NCBI GenBank assembly: GCA_002501845.1
Contig: DAOL01000028.1
Span: 214-21,176 of the forward strand
Source: Nitrososphaera sp. UBA217
Lineage (GTDB): Archaea > Thermoproteota > Nitrososphaeria > Nitrososphaerales > Nitrososphaeraceae
DNA length: 20,963 bases
Direction of reading: 5' to 3'
Positions 1 to 6,614 of this stretch are shown piece by piece (the first letter of the stretch is position 1; each line of letters starts with the position of its first letter). Below the pieces are notes generated by a model, which saw nothing but the letters and a program-made list of their open reading frames with translations, made no database searches and was not told the DNA's origin. The position numbers and the translations under genes are program-made.

Positions 1-944
1 GCATCAACATCTTCTGGTTGGTTGTTAGGCGAAAGCGGCGGCGGAAATATGATAGCGTAGGCGTACAGACCAAGCAGTATTCCCGTACCAATCAGGCCAA
101 ATATGTTTACTTTAACGCTCTCCCGATAGTATCTTCTTGCAACTTGTACAGAGAATTCTCTGCCCTTGACTTCTCCAGTCAACGCCAAAAGCGTGTATAC
201 AACACCGTATACTATCTGCATTCCACCTGCAGTTATCAAAAATATACTGTATTCGATGCGAAGCGATGCGTGTTCAGAGTATACTGCAAGGTGAACAAGC
301 CCACCTGCTATTGCGGCAAGCATAATCACATACCTCGCGGTCTCCACCCTGCTTCCAACGCCGCCATTTTTTCGCCTGCTTGAATAGTTCCATGCAAGCA
401 CGCCTCCGAACACTGCAAGTGGGCCTACTACAGCAGCTAACATCGTCGCTGTCCAAATGGTGCCAAAGCCATTTGTAATTGACACGTTAAAGATTGTCCT
501 ATAACAGTTGCAACCTGTAGTGCCTGACATTGTCGTCCTTGGCGGGTCTATGCTGTTAAGGTTAGCAGCATCCCTTGATACGCTTAGCACTATCTGATAG
601 TTTCCGACATTGGGAAAGTTGTAAAAGACCTTAAAGTCACCGACATCTTCCCTGGTCCATGGAAAAGCTTTTAGCCGCTCACCACTTTCAGCAGAATAGA
701 CTTCTACCATCGCGTCGATATTGTACGTATCATGCCCATCCTGGTCCTGAACGCTGAACATGATAGCAACAGGCTCGGCCGGTCCAGCATACTCCGGCTC
801 GAGTGCCTCATAGGCGTAATACGGCCCTATCCAGTCTCCCCTATTATTGTAGTGGGTAAAGTGTTCAAAGTGCGCATACGCTGGCGCAGAAGCGACAACA
901 AGCAAAAATGAAATCGCCACAAGGGCCGCCACCTTCACAGGCAT
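1..944 (-). CDS. Membrane protein with secreted N-terminal domain, oxidase-linked (3' end beyond window)
   Basis: The reading frame starts at ATG 944 and is still open at base 1, so at least 314 residues are present and the C-terminus is missing. A signal peptide of about 24 residues ends in an AYA site, and the mature protein would begin HFEHFTHY, a His-rich start. About 140 residues of soluble, probably beta-rich extracytoplasmic domain follow, with weak resemblance to FixH/YtkA-like folds. A GCNC pair lies near residue 150, then come about four membrane helices (one containing GGLVHLAVYSEH). It lies 21 nt after the heme A synthase gene and is likely the last visible gene of the oxidase operon. 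I do not recognise a named family. A role in copper delivery or oxidase assembly is an inference from the N-terminal histidines, the Cys pair and the location. Confidence 0.8.
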   Translation of the reverse strand, partial: MPVKVAALVAISFLLVVASAPAYAHFEHFTHYNNRGDWIGPYYAYEALEPEYAGPAEPVAIMFSVQDQDGHDTYNIDAMVEVYSAESGERLKAFPWTREDVGDFKVFYNFPNVGNYQIVLSVSRDAANLNSIDPPRTTMSGTTGCNCYRTIFNVSITNGFGTIWTATMLAAVVGPLAVFGGVLAWNYSSRRKNGGVGSRVETARYVIMLAAIAGGLVHLAVYSEHASLRIEYSIFLITAGGMQIVYGVVYTLLALTGEVKGREFSVQVARRYYRESVKVNIFGLIGTGILLGLYAYAIIFPPPLSPNNQPEDVD

Positions 945-965
945 GAATTTTGCTCTGCCCGTATA

Positions 966-1418
966 TTATTGTGCCTTGGCCCGGATTGCCTTCGTGTCTT
1001 TTTCGAGCCTGTGGGCGTTTAGGACAGTGATAAGAACCATCGAAAAGAGCAAGATGCCAAGCCCAAGGTGGACCGTGACTAAAAGGGCGTCCAGCCGCTC
1101 CACTATTACTCTTGCGCCCAGAGTTATCTGGCCTATTACCGCGCCGCCGGCTATTATTGACGCGACCTTCATTCCCGTAGGTGCAGCTTTTGACTTTAAT
1201 GCAAAAGCCATCGTTGCGATTACGAGCACAGCGGTTGTAGCGGCCACCGACCTGTGGAAGTATTCAATGATAAAGTCTGCATGCGGAAGCAGGCCGTAGG
1301 GACATAATGGCCAGTCGGGGCAGGTCAGGCCTACTCCTGAGGCGCTAACATATCCTCCGATAGTTATAAGCGAAAATAGGACGGCAAGGGTGGAAAAAGA
1401 GAGCGTCTTAAGCAGCAT
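966..1418 (-). CDS. ctaA: Half-size heme A synthase (CtaA/COX15 family)
   Basis: Converts heme O to heme A in the membrane for the aa3-type oxidase encoded upstream. At 150 residues it is about half of a normal eight-helix CtaA/COX15 and has four predicted helices. It keeps one set of family marks: a Cys pair in the first extracellular loop (CPDWPLC, C33 and C39), the heme-ligand His in EYFHR (H55) and a second His in VHLGLG (H117). Single-domain versions with one helical bundle are known in archaea such as Aeropyrum, where dimerisation would rebuild the two-domain enzyme. It starts three bases after the stop of the blue-copper gene, so it is translated from the same message. No heme O synthase (CtaB) is visible in the window. 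Confidence 0.88.
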   Translation of the reverse strand: MLLKTLSFSTLAVLFSLITIGGYVSASGVGLTCPDWPLCPYGLLPHADFIIEYFHRSVAATTAVLVIATMAFALKSKAAPTGMKVASIIAGGAVIGQITLGARVIVERLDALLVTVHLGLGILLFSMVLITVLNAHRLEKDTKAIRAKAQ

Positions 1419-1421
1419 TTG

Positions 1422-1934
1422 CTACTCTATTGTCATCTTGCCCGTCATGAATGGGTGAACCGAGCAGAAATAGTTGACTTCGCCCGCTTTGACTTTGTCA
1501 AGCGTTATGTCTGCAGATTGTCCGCCAGTAATGTAGCTGGTATCGAATAGCTTGCCCTTGTCAGGATCGTCTTGCCCTGTGCCAGAAGTTGCAGTGTGTA
1601 GCGTCTTATCTTGGTTGTCCCACACAATCTTATTGCCAAGTGGCACCTGCGGCTTTTCGTCAGAGCTGAAGTCCGGGTTTCCCTGAGTTGAAGCCCCCTG
1701 CAATATCGAAATGGTGGTGGTCCCCGCCTCGGCCGGCGGCTGTGTTGTTGGCGGCGTTGTCTTGTGTTGTTGGGTCACAGGAGGTGGGTTCTTGTAAAAG
1801 TCGTGGAAGAAAGGCACAGCAATGGCCGCGCCTACCGCCAGAGTAATGACGATGATCGCAAGTCCCTTGCCCAACCGCCTTCCGGAAGTCAGAATTATTG
1901 GCTCTTTTTCGTGTCCGTGCTCATCATGCGACAT
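1422..1934 (-). CDS. Membrane-anchored plastocyanin-like blue copper protein
   Basis: A type I copper electron carrier of 170 residues. The N-terminus MSHDEHGHEK is His-rich, a single membrane helix covers about residues 24-43, a Pro/Thr-rich linker runs to about residue 72, and a cupredoxin domain fills the rest. Copper ligands are visible as H113 (TLHTAT) and C157, H160, M163 (YFCSVHPFM). It sits directly behind oxidase subunit I with a strong Shine-Dalgarno sequence overlapping that gene's stop codon, so the two are co-expressed. Ammonia-oxidising archaea use many such cupredoxins in place of cytochromes c. The likely job is handing electrons to the CuA site of subunit II. Confidence 0.92.
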   Translation of the reverse strand: MSHDEHGHEKEPIILTSGRRLGKGLAIIVITLAVGAAIAVPFFHDFYKNPPPVTQQHKTTPPTTQPPAEAGTTTISILQGASTQGNPDFSSDEKPQVPLGNKIVWDNQDKTLHTATSGTGQDDPDKGKLFDTSYITGGQSADITLDKVKAGEVNYFCSVHPFMTGKMTIE

Positions 1935-1943
1935 TTCTGATTT

Positions 1944-1952
1944 TCTCCTTTA
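1944..1952 (-). promoter_or_regulatory. Shine-Dalgarno site overlapping the coxA stop codon
   Basis: Read on the minus strand this is TAAAGGAGA: the TAA ends subunit I and the AAGGAG lies 10 nt before the ATG of the blue copper gene. The overlap of stop and ribosome site points to translational coupling. Confidence 0.7.
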
Positions 1953-3476
1953 GTGGTGGGGTTCACGCCGAGCATAGTCGTAGTACTGCTCTCCAATAGC
2001 AAATGGATCGTTCATCTTGGCAGGCTTGCCCTTGAATGCGCTAGTTATCATGTTGTAAATGAACACGGCCGCTCCGACACCAGCCATCCATCCGCCAACG
2101 CTGGCTATCTGGTTCATTATTATGAGCGGCTGCACCGGCACATAGTCGTACACCCGTCTTGGTTGTCCGTATAGTCCAAGGATGTGCTGCGTCAGGAATA
2201 CGATCGAAAGTCCCGCGAAGAAGAGCCAGAATGAAACCATGGCAGCTCTTTCATTGTACATTCTTCCAGTGATGAATGGGAACATATAGTGAATAAAGCC
2301 AATGAACGCCATGGTGACCATACCCGCAACGAAGAGGTGGAAGTGTCCCACGACCCAGTAGCTGTCGTGCGTGAGGAAGTCCAGCGGCATAGCGGTGTTA
2401 ACGATGCCTCCAGCTCCCGCGTAGAAGAACAGCACTATACCCCCAACTCCCCAGCTCATGGGGGCCGCGAACTTGATCCTTCCGCCCCACATTGTCGCTA
2501 TCCAGTTAAAGACGTGCATGGCCGATGCTGGCACGGCCGCAAGAGTTCCGACCATGAAGACCGTCTTTTCAGTGAAGCTCATGCCTGTCGAGTACATGTG
2601 GTGCGCCCAAGACGCAAAGCCAACTAATGCCAAGAGCACGAACGCCGCGACCCCTGACTGGTAACTGAAAATGGGCTTTCTAGAGAATTTGGGAATAATT
2701 TCGTACAGCATGCCCACTGCCGGTATCAGGAAAATGTACACTTCGGGATGGAATGTGAACCAGAACAGGTGCTGGTAAGCTATGGGATCCCCTCCCATTG
2801 CAGGATTGAAAAAGCCGGATACGCCGAGTCTGTCCGTGTACAGCATGATAAGCGCTGCTGCAAAGGTAGGTATCGCGACAATTATCATGATAGACGTAAC
2901 AAGCGTCGACCATACAAATAGCGACGTTTTCATGAGCGGAAGATCCGGGTGTTTCATCTTAAGAATAGTTACTACAAAATTGATAGCGCCAAGAACTGAA
3001 GAAATGCCAAGTATCTTTAGCCCGAAAATCCACATTTCGGCGGCAGGTCCTGGTGCCCTGATTATAGAGTATGGTGGATAAGCATTCCATGTTGTATCAG
3101 CAAAGCCAAGCCATACGAGAGCGGCGCCTACCGGAATCATCCAGAACGCTACTGCGTTCAGCTTTGGCCATGCCATGTCTTTGTACCGCACCATGATTGG
3201 TATCAGGTAGTTTCCAATGCCAGATGCAAATGGGATAAGCCAAAGGAACAACATGTTAGTGCCGTGCACTGTGAATATCCTATGGAACGTGTTAGAATCA
3301 GGAATTAAAGTTCCGGGGCCAGGAACGAATAGCTCGACACGGATTGCCATAGCTAGAGCGCCCCCTATGATCAAGGCTGTGACTGATAGGTAAACATACA
3401 GCAGGCCGATATCAGTGTGATGGGTCGAAAACAGGATTTCCCACATCGGGCGGGGTTGTTTAACCTCTAGGACCAA
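1950..3476 (-). CDS. coxA: Heme-copper oxidase subunit I
   Basis: Catalytic subunit of the terminal oxidase, reducing O2 to water and pumping protons; 508 residues, about twelve membrane helices. Visible ligands: H71 (VHGTNM) and H380 for the low-spin heme, H243 with cross-linked Y247 (HPEVY) and H292/H293 (AHHMYS) for CuB, and H378 (VGHFH) for the high-spin heme. A-type marks are E245 in HPEVY and D100 in KDMAWP at the D-channel entry. The helix VIII segment reads PASAMHVFNW where A1 enzymes usually have PTGVKIFSW, so the K-channel lysine seems absent, while Y258 sits where B-type enzymes carry a K-channel tyrosine. The start is TTG, with GAGGG about 8 nt before it; the nearest ATG (residue 11) would cut a conserved N-terminal stretch. 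Confidence 0.97.
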   Translation of the reverse strand: MVLEVKQPRPMWEILFSTHHTDIGLLYVYLSVTALIIGGALAMAIRVELFVPGPGTLIPDSNTFHRIFTVHGTNMLFLWLIPFASGIGNYLIPIMVRYKDMAWPKLNAVAFWMIPVGAALVWLGFADTTWNAYPPYSIIRAPGPAAEMWIFGLKILGISSVLGAINFVVTILKMKHPDLPLMKTSLFVWSTLVTSIMIIVAIPTFAAALIMLYTDRLGVSGFFNPAMGGDPIAYQHLFWFTFHPEVYIFLIPAVGMLYEIIPKFSRKPIFSYQSGVAAFVLLALVGFASWAHHMYSTGMSFTEKTVFMVGTLAAVPASAMHVFNWIATMWGGRIKFAAPMSWGVGGIVLFFYAGAGGIVNTAMPLDFLTHDSYWVVGHFHLFVAGMVTMAFIGFIHYMFPFITGRMYNERAAMVSFWLFFAGLSIVFLTQHILGLYGQPRRVYDYVPVQPLIIMNQIASVGGWMAGVGAAVFIYNMITSAFKGKPAKMNDPFAIGEQYYDYARREPHH

Positions 3477-3525
3477 CTTCCATCCATCCCTCTTATTATT
3501 ATTATCCTTACATGGAATGCTATAT

Positions 3526-3534
3526 CAATAAAAG
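3526..3534 (-). promoter_or_regulatory. Possible internal TATA box for coxA
   Basis: The 128-nt gap between coxB and coxA contains CTTTTATTG on the minus strand about 55 nt upstream of the TTG start, then a run of four AAT/TAA triplets and the GAGGG ribosome site. This could give subunit I a separate promoter. The evidence is only motif and spacing. Confidence 0.35.
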
Positions 3535-3604
3535 CATTTTGTTTTTAGCCTTGCCGCGGAACCAACGAGAGTCTTGTTCAAGTAAATTTTGCATGAAACT
3601 TGTT

Positions 3605-4099
3605 TTAGCTTGACACAGCTGTGACGCCCTTTGATGGTATCTCTGCTGCGGCCTTGGTGACATTGGATCCTCCGGTTGGCTCTTCGACTATCAGCTTGGC
3701 CCTCATCTGGTAGTGTGAGAATCCGCAGTATTCCCTGCACTGAATCAGGTATTCGCCGGACTGGTCGGGCACAAGCCAAACAGTGTTGATCCTGCCCGGC
3801 ACCGCGTCTATAAGCGTGGCAAAATCGGGCATGTTGAACGCGTGAATTACGTCGATGGACGTTACCTCGAATCTGTAGGGTTTGCCCTTGACCAGGTGGA
3901 GCTCGCTTATCTCTTTCTTGCCGTCTTCGTGCTCAAAGGTCCATAACCACTGCTGACCCGTAACCTTGACAACTTCGGCCTCTGCTGGGGCATTGCTGAC
4001 GTCCAGCAACCGCTCGACGTTCCACGCGTCAGCACCAACGTAGACAAGGACTGCGATTACTACTCCGATATAGATCCATTCAATAGTGGCGTGGCCCAT
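3605..4099 (-). CDS. coxB: Heme-copper oxidase subunit II, CuA domain with second helix only
   Basis: Electron-entry subunit of the oxidase, 164 residues. It has one membrane helix (about residues 8-24) that matches the second helix of ordinary CoxB, then the cupredoxin domain. The aromatic stretch QQWLW (49-53) precedes a complete CuA site: H86 in VIHAFNMP and C121, E123, C125, H129, M132 in QCREYCGFSHYQM. The expected first helix is encoded by the preceding gene, whose TAA shares one base with this ATG (TAATG). I read the two genes as one CoxB split in the cytoplasmic loop. A 30-residue tail follows the cupredoxin fold. Confidence 0.95.
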   Translation of the reverse strand: MGHATIEWIYIGVVIAVLVYVGADAWNVERLLDVSNAPAEAEVVKVTGQQWLWTFEHEDGKKEISELHLVKGKPYRFEVTSIDVIHAFNMPDFATLIDAVPGRINTVWLVPDQSGEYLIQCREYCGFSHYQMRAKLIVEEPTGGSNVTKAAAEIPSKGVTAVSS

Positions 4100-4374
4100 T
4101 AGTGTTGTGCACCTCCAGCCCTAGCAGGAGTGATGTCGCCCCTATTCTTTGGATGTGATTCCCGGAAGCGCCACACCACGTATGCAATAGAGCCCATAAC
4201 CACCGCACCGATAACAAATGCGACGACCATGAGCCTATAGAACAGAGCCCAGATCTCAATCCTGTGTATAATGTAGTTGTGGGTTGATTGTTGCGCAAAA
4301 GCGGAATCAACGCCAAGAAGGAATACAGCAACAACGGGAATTAGGAATAAAATTATCGCTGAATGTGGAACCAT
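4099..4374 (-). CDS. Oxidase membrane subunit, probable N-terminal half of split CoxB
   Basis: A 91-residue protein with a signal-peptide-like first segment ending SAFA, a second hydrophobic helix at about 44-66, and a basic tail (VWRFRES) with RGDITP near the end. That order is what precedes helix 2 in a standard subunit II, including the positively charged cytoplasmic loop. The next gene starts with the helix 2 equivalent and overlaps by one base. I chose ATG 4374 because a TATA-like element at 4415-4423 and an AAAGGGA ribosome site fall just upstream. A longer TTG-initiated version to 4449 would overlap both the promoter and the phosphatase stop. The assignment as half of CoxB is inference from topology and position. 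Confidence 0.75.
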   Translation of the reverse strand: MVPHSAIILFLIPVVAVFLLGVDSAFAQQSTHNYIIHRIEIWALFYRLMVVAFVIGAVVMGSIAYVVWRFRESHPKNRGDITPARAGGAQH

Positions 4375-4414
4375 TCTATTGCGTCCCTTTTCTGTTATGA
4401 CTCGTTTCCCGATG

Positions 4415-4423
4415 TTATTTAAG
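4415..4423 (-). promoter_or_regulatory. TATA-like promoter of the oxidase operon
   Basis: The minus strand reads CTTAAATAA about 44 nt before the ATG of the first oxidase gene. A start site 25 nt downstream would leave a short leader of about 18 nt holding AAAGGGA. This would allow transcription of the oxidase genes independently of the phosphatase gene upstream. Confidence 0.5.
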
Positions 4424-4445
4424 GTTTTGCAAATCGCAATTCGCT

Positions 4446-5096
4446 TCAATCATTTGGATAGCGGTGTATTGCCATCACATTCACTCCAGAAAGAGAGTAA
4501 ATCCTGCTTTCATGCTTTAATACTGTGAGCGAAGCGTTGCGTATATGCCATCGGTAAAGCGCTTCCGGCTTTAGGTCCAGGATGGTAGCTAGAGCTGCCT
4601 TAATGGGGTCAAGGTGTGTAACCATAAGCACATTGCTGTCTTCATGCTTTTTCAGGGCGTCGTCAAGGAGACTTTTTACGCGCTGCTTGACGGCTGCAAA
4701 TGGTTCCACACCAAAGCTGGCAAGCACCGGATCGTGTTCTGCGTAGAACCTTAGGAACAAGTCGCCATATTTCGTGGTCACCTCTTCGTAGTTCATGCCT
4801 ACAAGCTTGCCCAGCTCGATTTCATAAAGCCGTTCGTCTATTTCATAATCCATGCCCAGGGTTTCACACACTATCTGCGCCGTCTCCATTGCCCTTATCA
4901 CAGGCGAGACGTAGACCTTGTCTATAGGAATGCTTTTCAGCTGTTTTGCGACGTCGGCCGTCTGATCCTTGCCTTGAGAAGTCAGATGCGATTCGATATG
5001 TCTGCCGACAAGGGTCCTACTGACGTTGTTCTCTGCCTGCCCGTGGCGCATAAAGATAACTAGAGGCAATGGCTGCACCTGTGGACGTGAGATCAC
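4446..5096 (-). CDS. Histidine phosphatase (phosphoglycerate mutase-like) family protein
   Basis: A 216-residue cytoplasmic enzyme of the branch 1 histidine phosphatase superfamily. The phospho-accepting motif is MRHGQ (H18). A second arginine lies in SPVIRAMETA (R68), the acid segment is YEIELGKLVG (91-100), and the late histidine is in VTHLDPIKA (H161). The family includes phosphoglycerate mutases, alpha-ribazole phosphatase and sugar phosphatases, and the substrate cannot be read from the sequence. The start is GTG with a TATA-like element 24-26 nt upstream, so the mRNA is probably leaderless. It lies directly before the oxidase operon on the same strand, but the operon has its own promoter-like element, so a functional link is not shown. 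Confidence 0.85.
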   Translation of the reverse strand: MISRPQVQPLPLVIFMRHGQAENNVSRTLVGRHIESHLTSQGKDQTADVAKQLKSIPIDKVYVSPVIRAMETAQIVCETLGMDYEIDERLYEIELGKLVGMNYEEVTTKYGDLFLRFYAEHDPVLASFGVEPFAAVKQRVKSLLDDALKKHEDSNVLMVTHLDPIKAALATILDLKPEALYRWHIRNASLTVLKHESRIYSLSGVNVMAIHRYPND

Positions 5097-5115
5097 TTAA
5101 TAATTTTAATGTCTT

Positions 5116-5125
5116 GGTTAAATAT
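5116..5125 (-). promoter_or_regulatory. TATA box of the histidine phosphatase gene
   Basis: The minus strand reads ATATTTAACC, centred about 24 nt before the GTG start, the spacing expected for a leaderless archaeal transcript. Confidence 0.55.
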
Positions 5126-5126
5126 G

Positions 5127-5378
5127 TCAAAACGTTGCACTCGCTGCAGGCACAACGGCCGCTGTTCTCATAATAATCGCATTCCCGCTTGCAAATCCGA
5201 TCAGTTTAATGATATCAACTTCGGTGCTTGTCACCACGGCATTAGCATTAACGTCAATATTGACAGCAAGTCTAGTTGCAAAAGTTGCCAAGCAATTGAG
5301 CATATTGTTTTCCAGTATCTTCTCCGCAAGAAACGGAAAAAGAATGACGTAGAAGGCAGGAAGAATAACGAGCAGTTC
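5127..5378 (-). other. Hydrophobic open frame in the 5097-5454 gap, possible small gene or remnant
   Basis: This 358-base gap holds no confident gene. On the minus strand one frame stays open for 83 codons from a TGA at 5379-5381 to a TGA at 5127. Its first part is strongly hydrophobic (LLVILPAFYVILFPFLAEK), like a membrane helix; the only ATG is at 5303, giving 58 residues after the hydrophobic part. No ribosome site or promoter fits. Either it begins at a rare codon, such as CTG 5375, or it is the broken remnant of a membrane protein. The stop lies within a few bases of the phosphatase promoter. Confidence 0.25.
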
Positions 5379-5454
5379 TCAAATCTGGGTACAGCATTGC
5401 TTGCTGTTGTTTCTTAATGAAACGTCAAAACCAAAGGATTGCGTAGGTCACTGA

Positions 5455-5976
5455 CTATTTGAATTTACCGAACCATCCGCCGCCATCTTTCTTCTTGTAC
5501 GTCGCATCTTTCTTGAACACGACCTGCGATAGCTTCCAGCCATTTTGATCCAGCATTTCTTCAATAGGTTTGCGTATGTCTTTGACATCAAATGTATAGT
5601 CTACAACTTTGCTTAATGACAAGTCGTCTTTTCTTATGCCCCACACTTTTTCGGTTTGCTTAGAGCCAATGACTTTGCCCTTGAAGAAGGACTTTTTTTG
5701 GCCAAACGAAAACTTTCCATCAGCCGCGCTGAAGCCGACATCTCGGGAGCTATCGGTCATCTCCTCGTTGTACTTGGCTTCTTTTGTCTCTTCATCAAAG
5801 AGCATGTACGCACGATAAACCTTCTTTGTCTTCTCTTCACCTACTACTTTGTAATATTCCGCGTCCACTATAATGTGCTCAATGACAAGGTCACTATCAT
5901 CTCCCTTGGTGGCCGTGAATTTGCCAGTTGACTTGCCAAGTGCAATGACATTTTCTATCAACTGTTCTTTTGCCAT
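5455..5976 (-). CDS. Conserved-looking hypothetical soluble protein
   Basis: A 173-residue protein that I do not recognise. It has no signal peptide or membrane helix and is rich in Lys, Asp and Glu. Predicted beta-strand stretches alternate with charged turns (for example IEHIIVDAEYYKVV, then KKVYRAYMLFDEE). It ends in a basic, glycine-containing tail, KKKDGGGWFGKFK, which could contact membrane or nucleic acid. Codon use resembles the neighbours, and its ATG start is preceded by a purine-rich GGAAGTGGA. It is flanked on both sides by gene-poor DNA and is monocistronic by appearance. A structural comparison would be needed to suggest a function. Confidence 0.8.
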   Translation of the reverse strand: MAKEQLIENVIALGKSTGKFTATKGDDSDLVIEHIIVDAEYYKVVGEEKTKKVYRAYMLFDEETKEAKYNEEMTDSSRDVGFSAADGKFSFGQKKSFFKGKVIGSKQTEKVWGIRKDDLSLSKVVDYTFDVKDIRKPIEEMLDQNGWKLSQVVFKKDATYKKKDGGGWFGKFK

Positions 5977-6348
5977 TTCGGGCTATCCACTTCCTATTTC
6001 GGCATAATCATTCCAGAGAAGCCTGTGCCCAGATCGATAATTGCGCCCCTCATGATATTTGGTCGCGAAAAACCAACTGATGATGATGGAAGCCCCTATG
6101 CCAGACAGCCAATAGATCAGGTTTGCATCGAACTCCAATTGCCCTCATTTGCGCGCGAACCGAATAAAAAGCTTTGTCGCGACGCATTCTTGCGCCTAGC
6201 ATCCCAGAAAGGCTCGAATACGTGCAACACCCCATCGCTTAGGTCAGTGACAGACTAGACTTACCTTACGTGGTGGTGGAATTCTTATCAATGCTTGTTG
6301 CAATGGCTTCTTTGGCGTTTAATGGCAGCTGCATTTCTGACGTGTTCG
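5977..6348. other. Gene-poor stretch
   Basis: About 370 bases without a convincing gene. A short minus-strand frame, TTG 6373 to TAA 6266 (35 residues), overlaps the end of the small frame at 6349-6528 in another register and could be its frameshifted tail. A 61-residue and a 77-residue frame on opposite strands overlap each other and show no coding character. No tRNA, repeat or hairpin stands out. Confidence 0.4.
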
Positions 6349-6528
6349 CTAAGGTTTCGGCTTCATAATCCAAGGGTCAAGTAAACTTTGGTTCAAGACA
6401 TATTCCTTGTCAAAGCTTTCGCGCACTGCATCAAACATATGCTTGTCAAAGAATGCGCCCCGGATTTGCTTTCCCAAATTCCTCACTTCGTATACCAAGT
6501 CAAGGAAATCTGCGTCGCCGCTTGGCAA
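6349..6528 (-). CDS. Small hypothetical protein, TTG start
   Basis: A 59-residue acidic and aromatic protein with good coding character. It reads like a helical soluble protein, for example DADFLDLVYEVRNLGKQIRG near the start and LLDPWIMKPKP at the end. The only early start codon is TTG 6528, directly after an in-frame TAA; the first ATG is about residue 31. An AT-rich tract (CTAAAAAATT on the minus strand) lies just upstream but closer than a normal TATA position. A second frame continues past the stop in a different register, so the gene might be frameshifted. It is not a family I recognise and it lies back to back with the dead corA. Confidence 0.45.
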   Translation of the reverse strand: MPSGDADFLDLVYEVRNLGKQIRGAFFDKHMFDAVRESFDKEYVLNQSLLDPWIMKPKP

Positions 6529-6575
6529 ACATTACATAATAATTTTTTAGATACCCATTATAGCCAATGTAGCTC

Positions 6576-6585
6576 CCTTATAGTA
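6576..6585 (+). promoter_or_regulatory. TATA-like element before the corA pseudogene
   Basis: CCTTATAGTA lies about 35 nt before ATG 6615. It is a possible relic promoter of the decayed transporter gene. Confidence 0.35.
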
Positions 6586-6614
6586 CAGTGTAGAACATCA
6601 TCTCGTACAACGAA

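Noticed and set aside
18..383. 121-residue plus-strand frame
   Set aside because: It is antisense to the oxidase-linked membrane gene, which has a signal peptide, helices and family-like composition.
5109..5417. 102-residue plus-strand frame with several Cys in CxxC spacing
   Set aside because: It covers the phosphatase promoter and has irregular composition. The Cys content looks accidental and the minus-strand frame is more protein-like.
6120..6142. tRNA T-arm-like sequence on the minus strand (GAGTTCGATGC)
   Set aside because: The stem bases do not pair and no acceptor, D or anticodon arm fits around it.
6025..6258. 77-residue plus-strand and 61-residue minus-strand frames
   Set aside because: They overlap each other on opposite strands without start signals or recognisable motifs.
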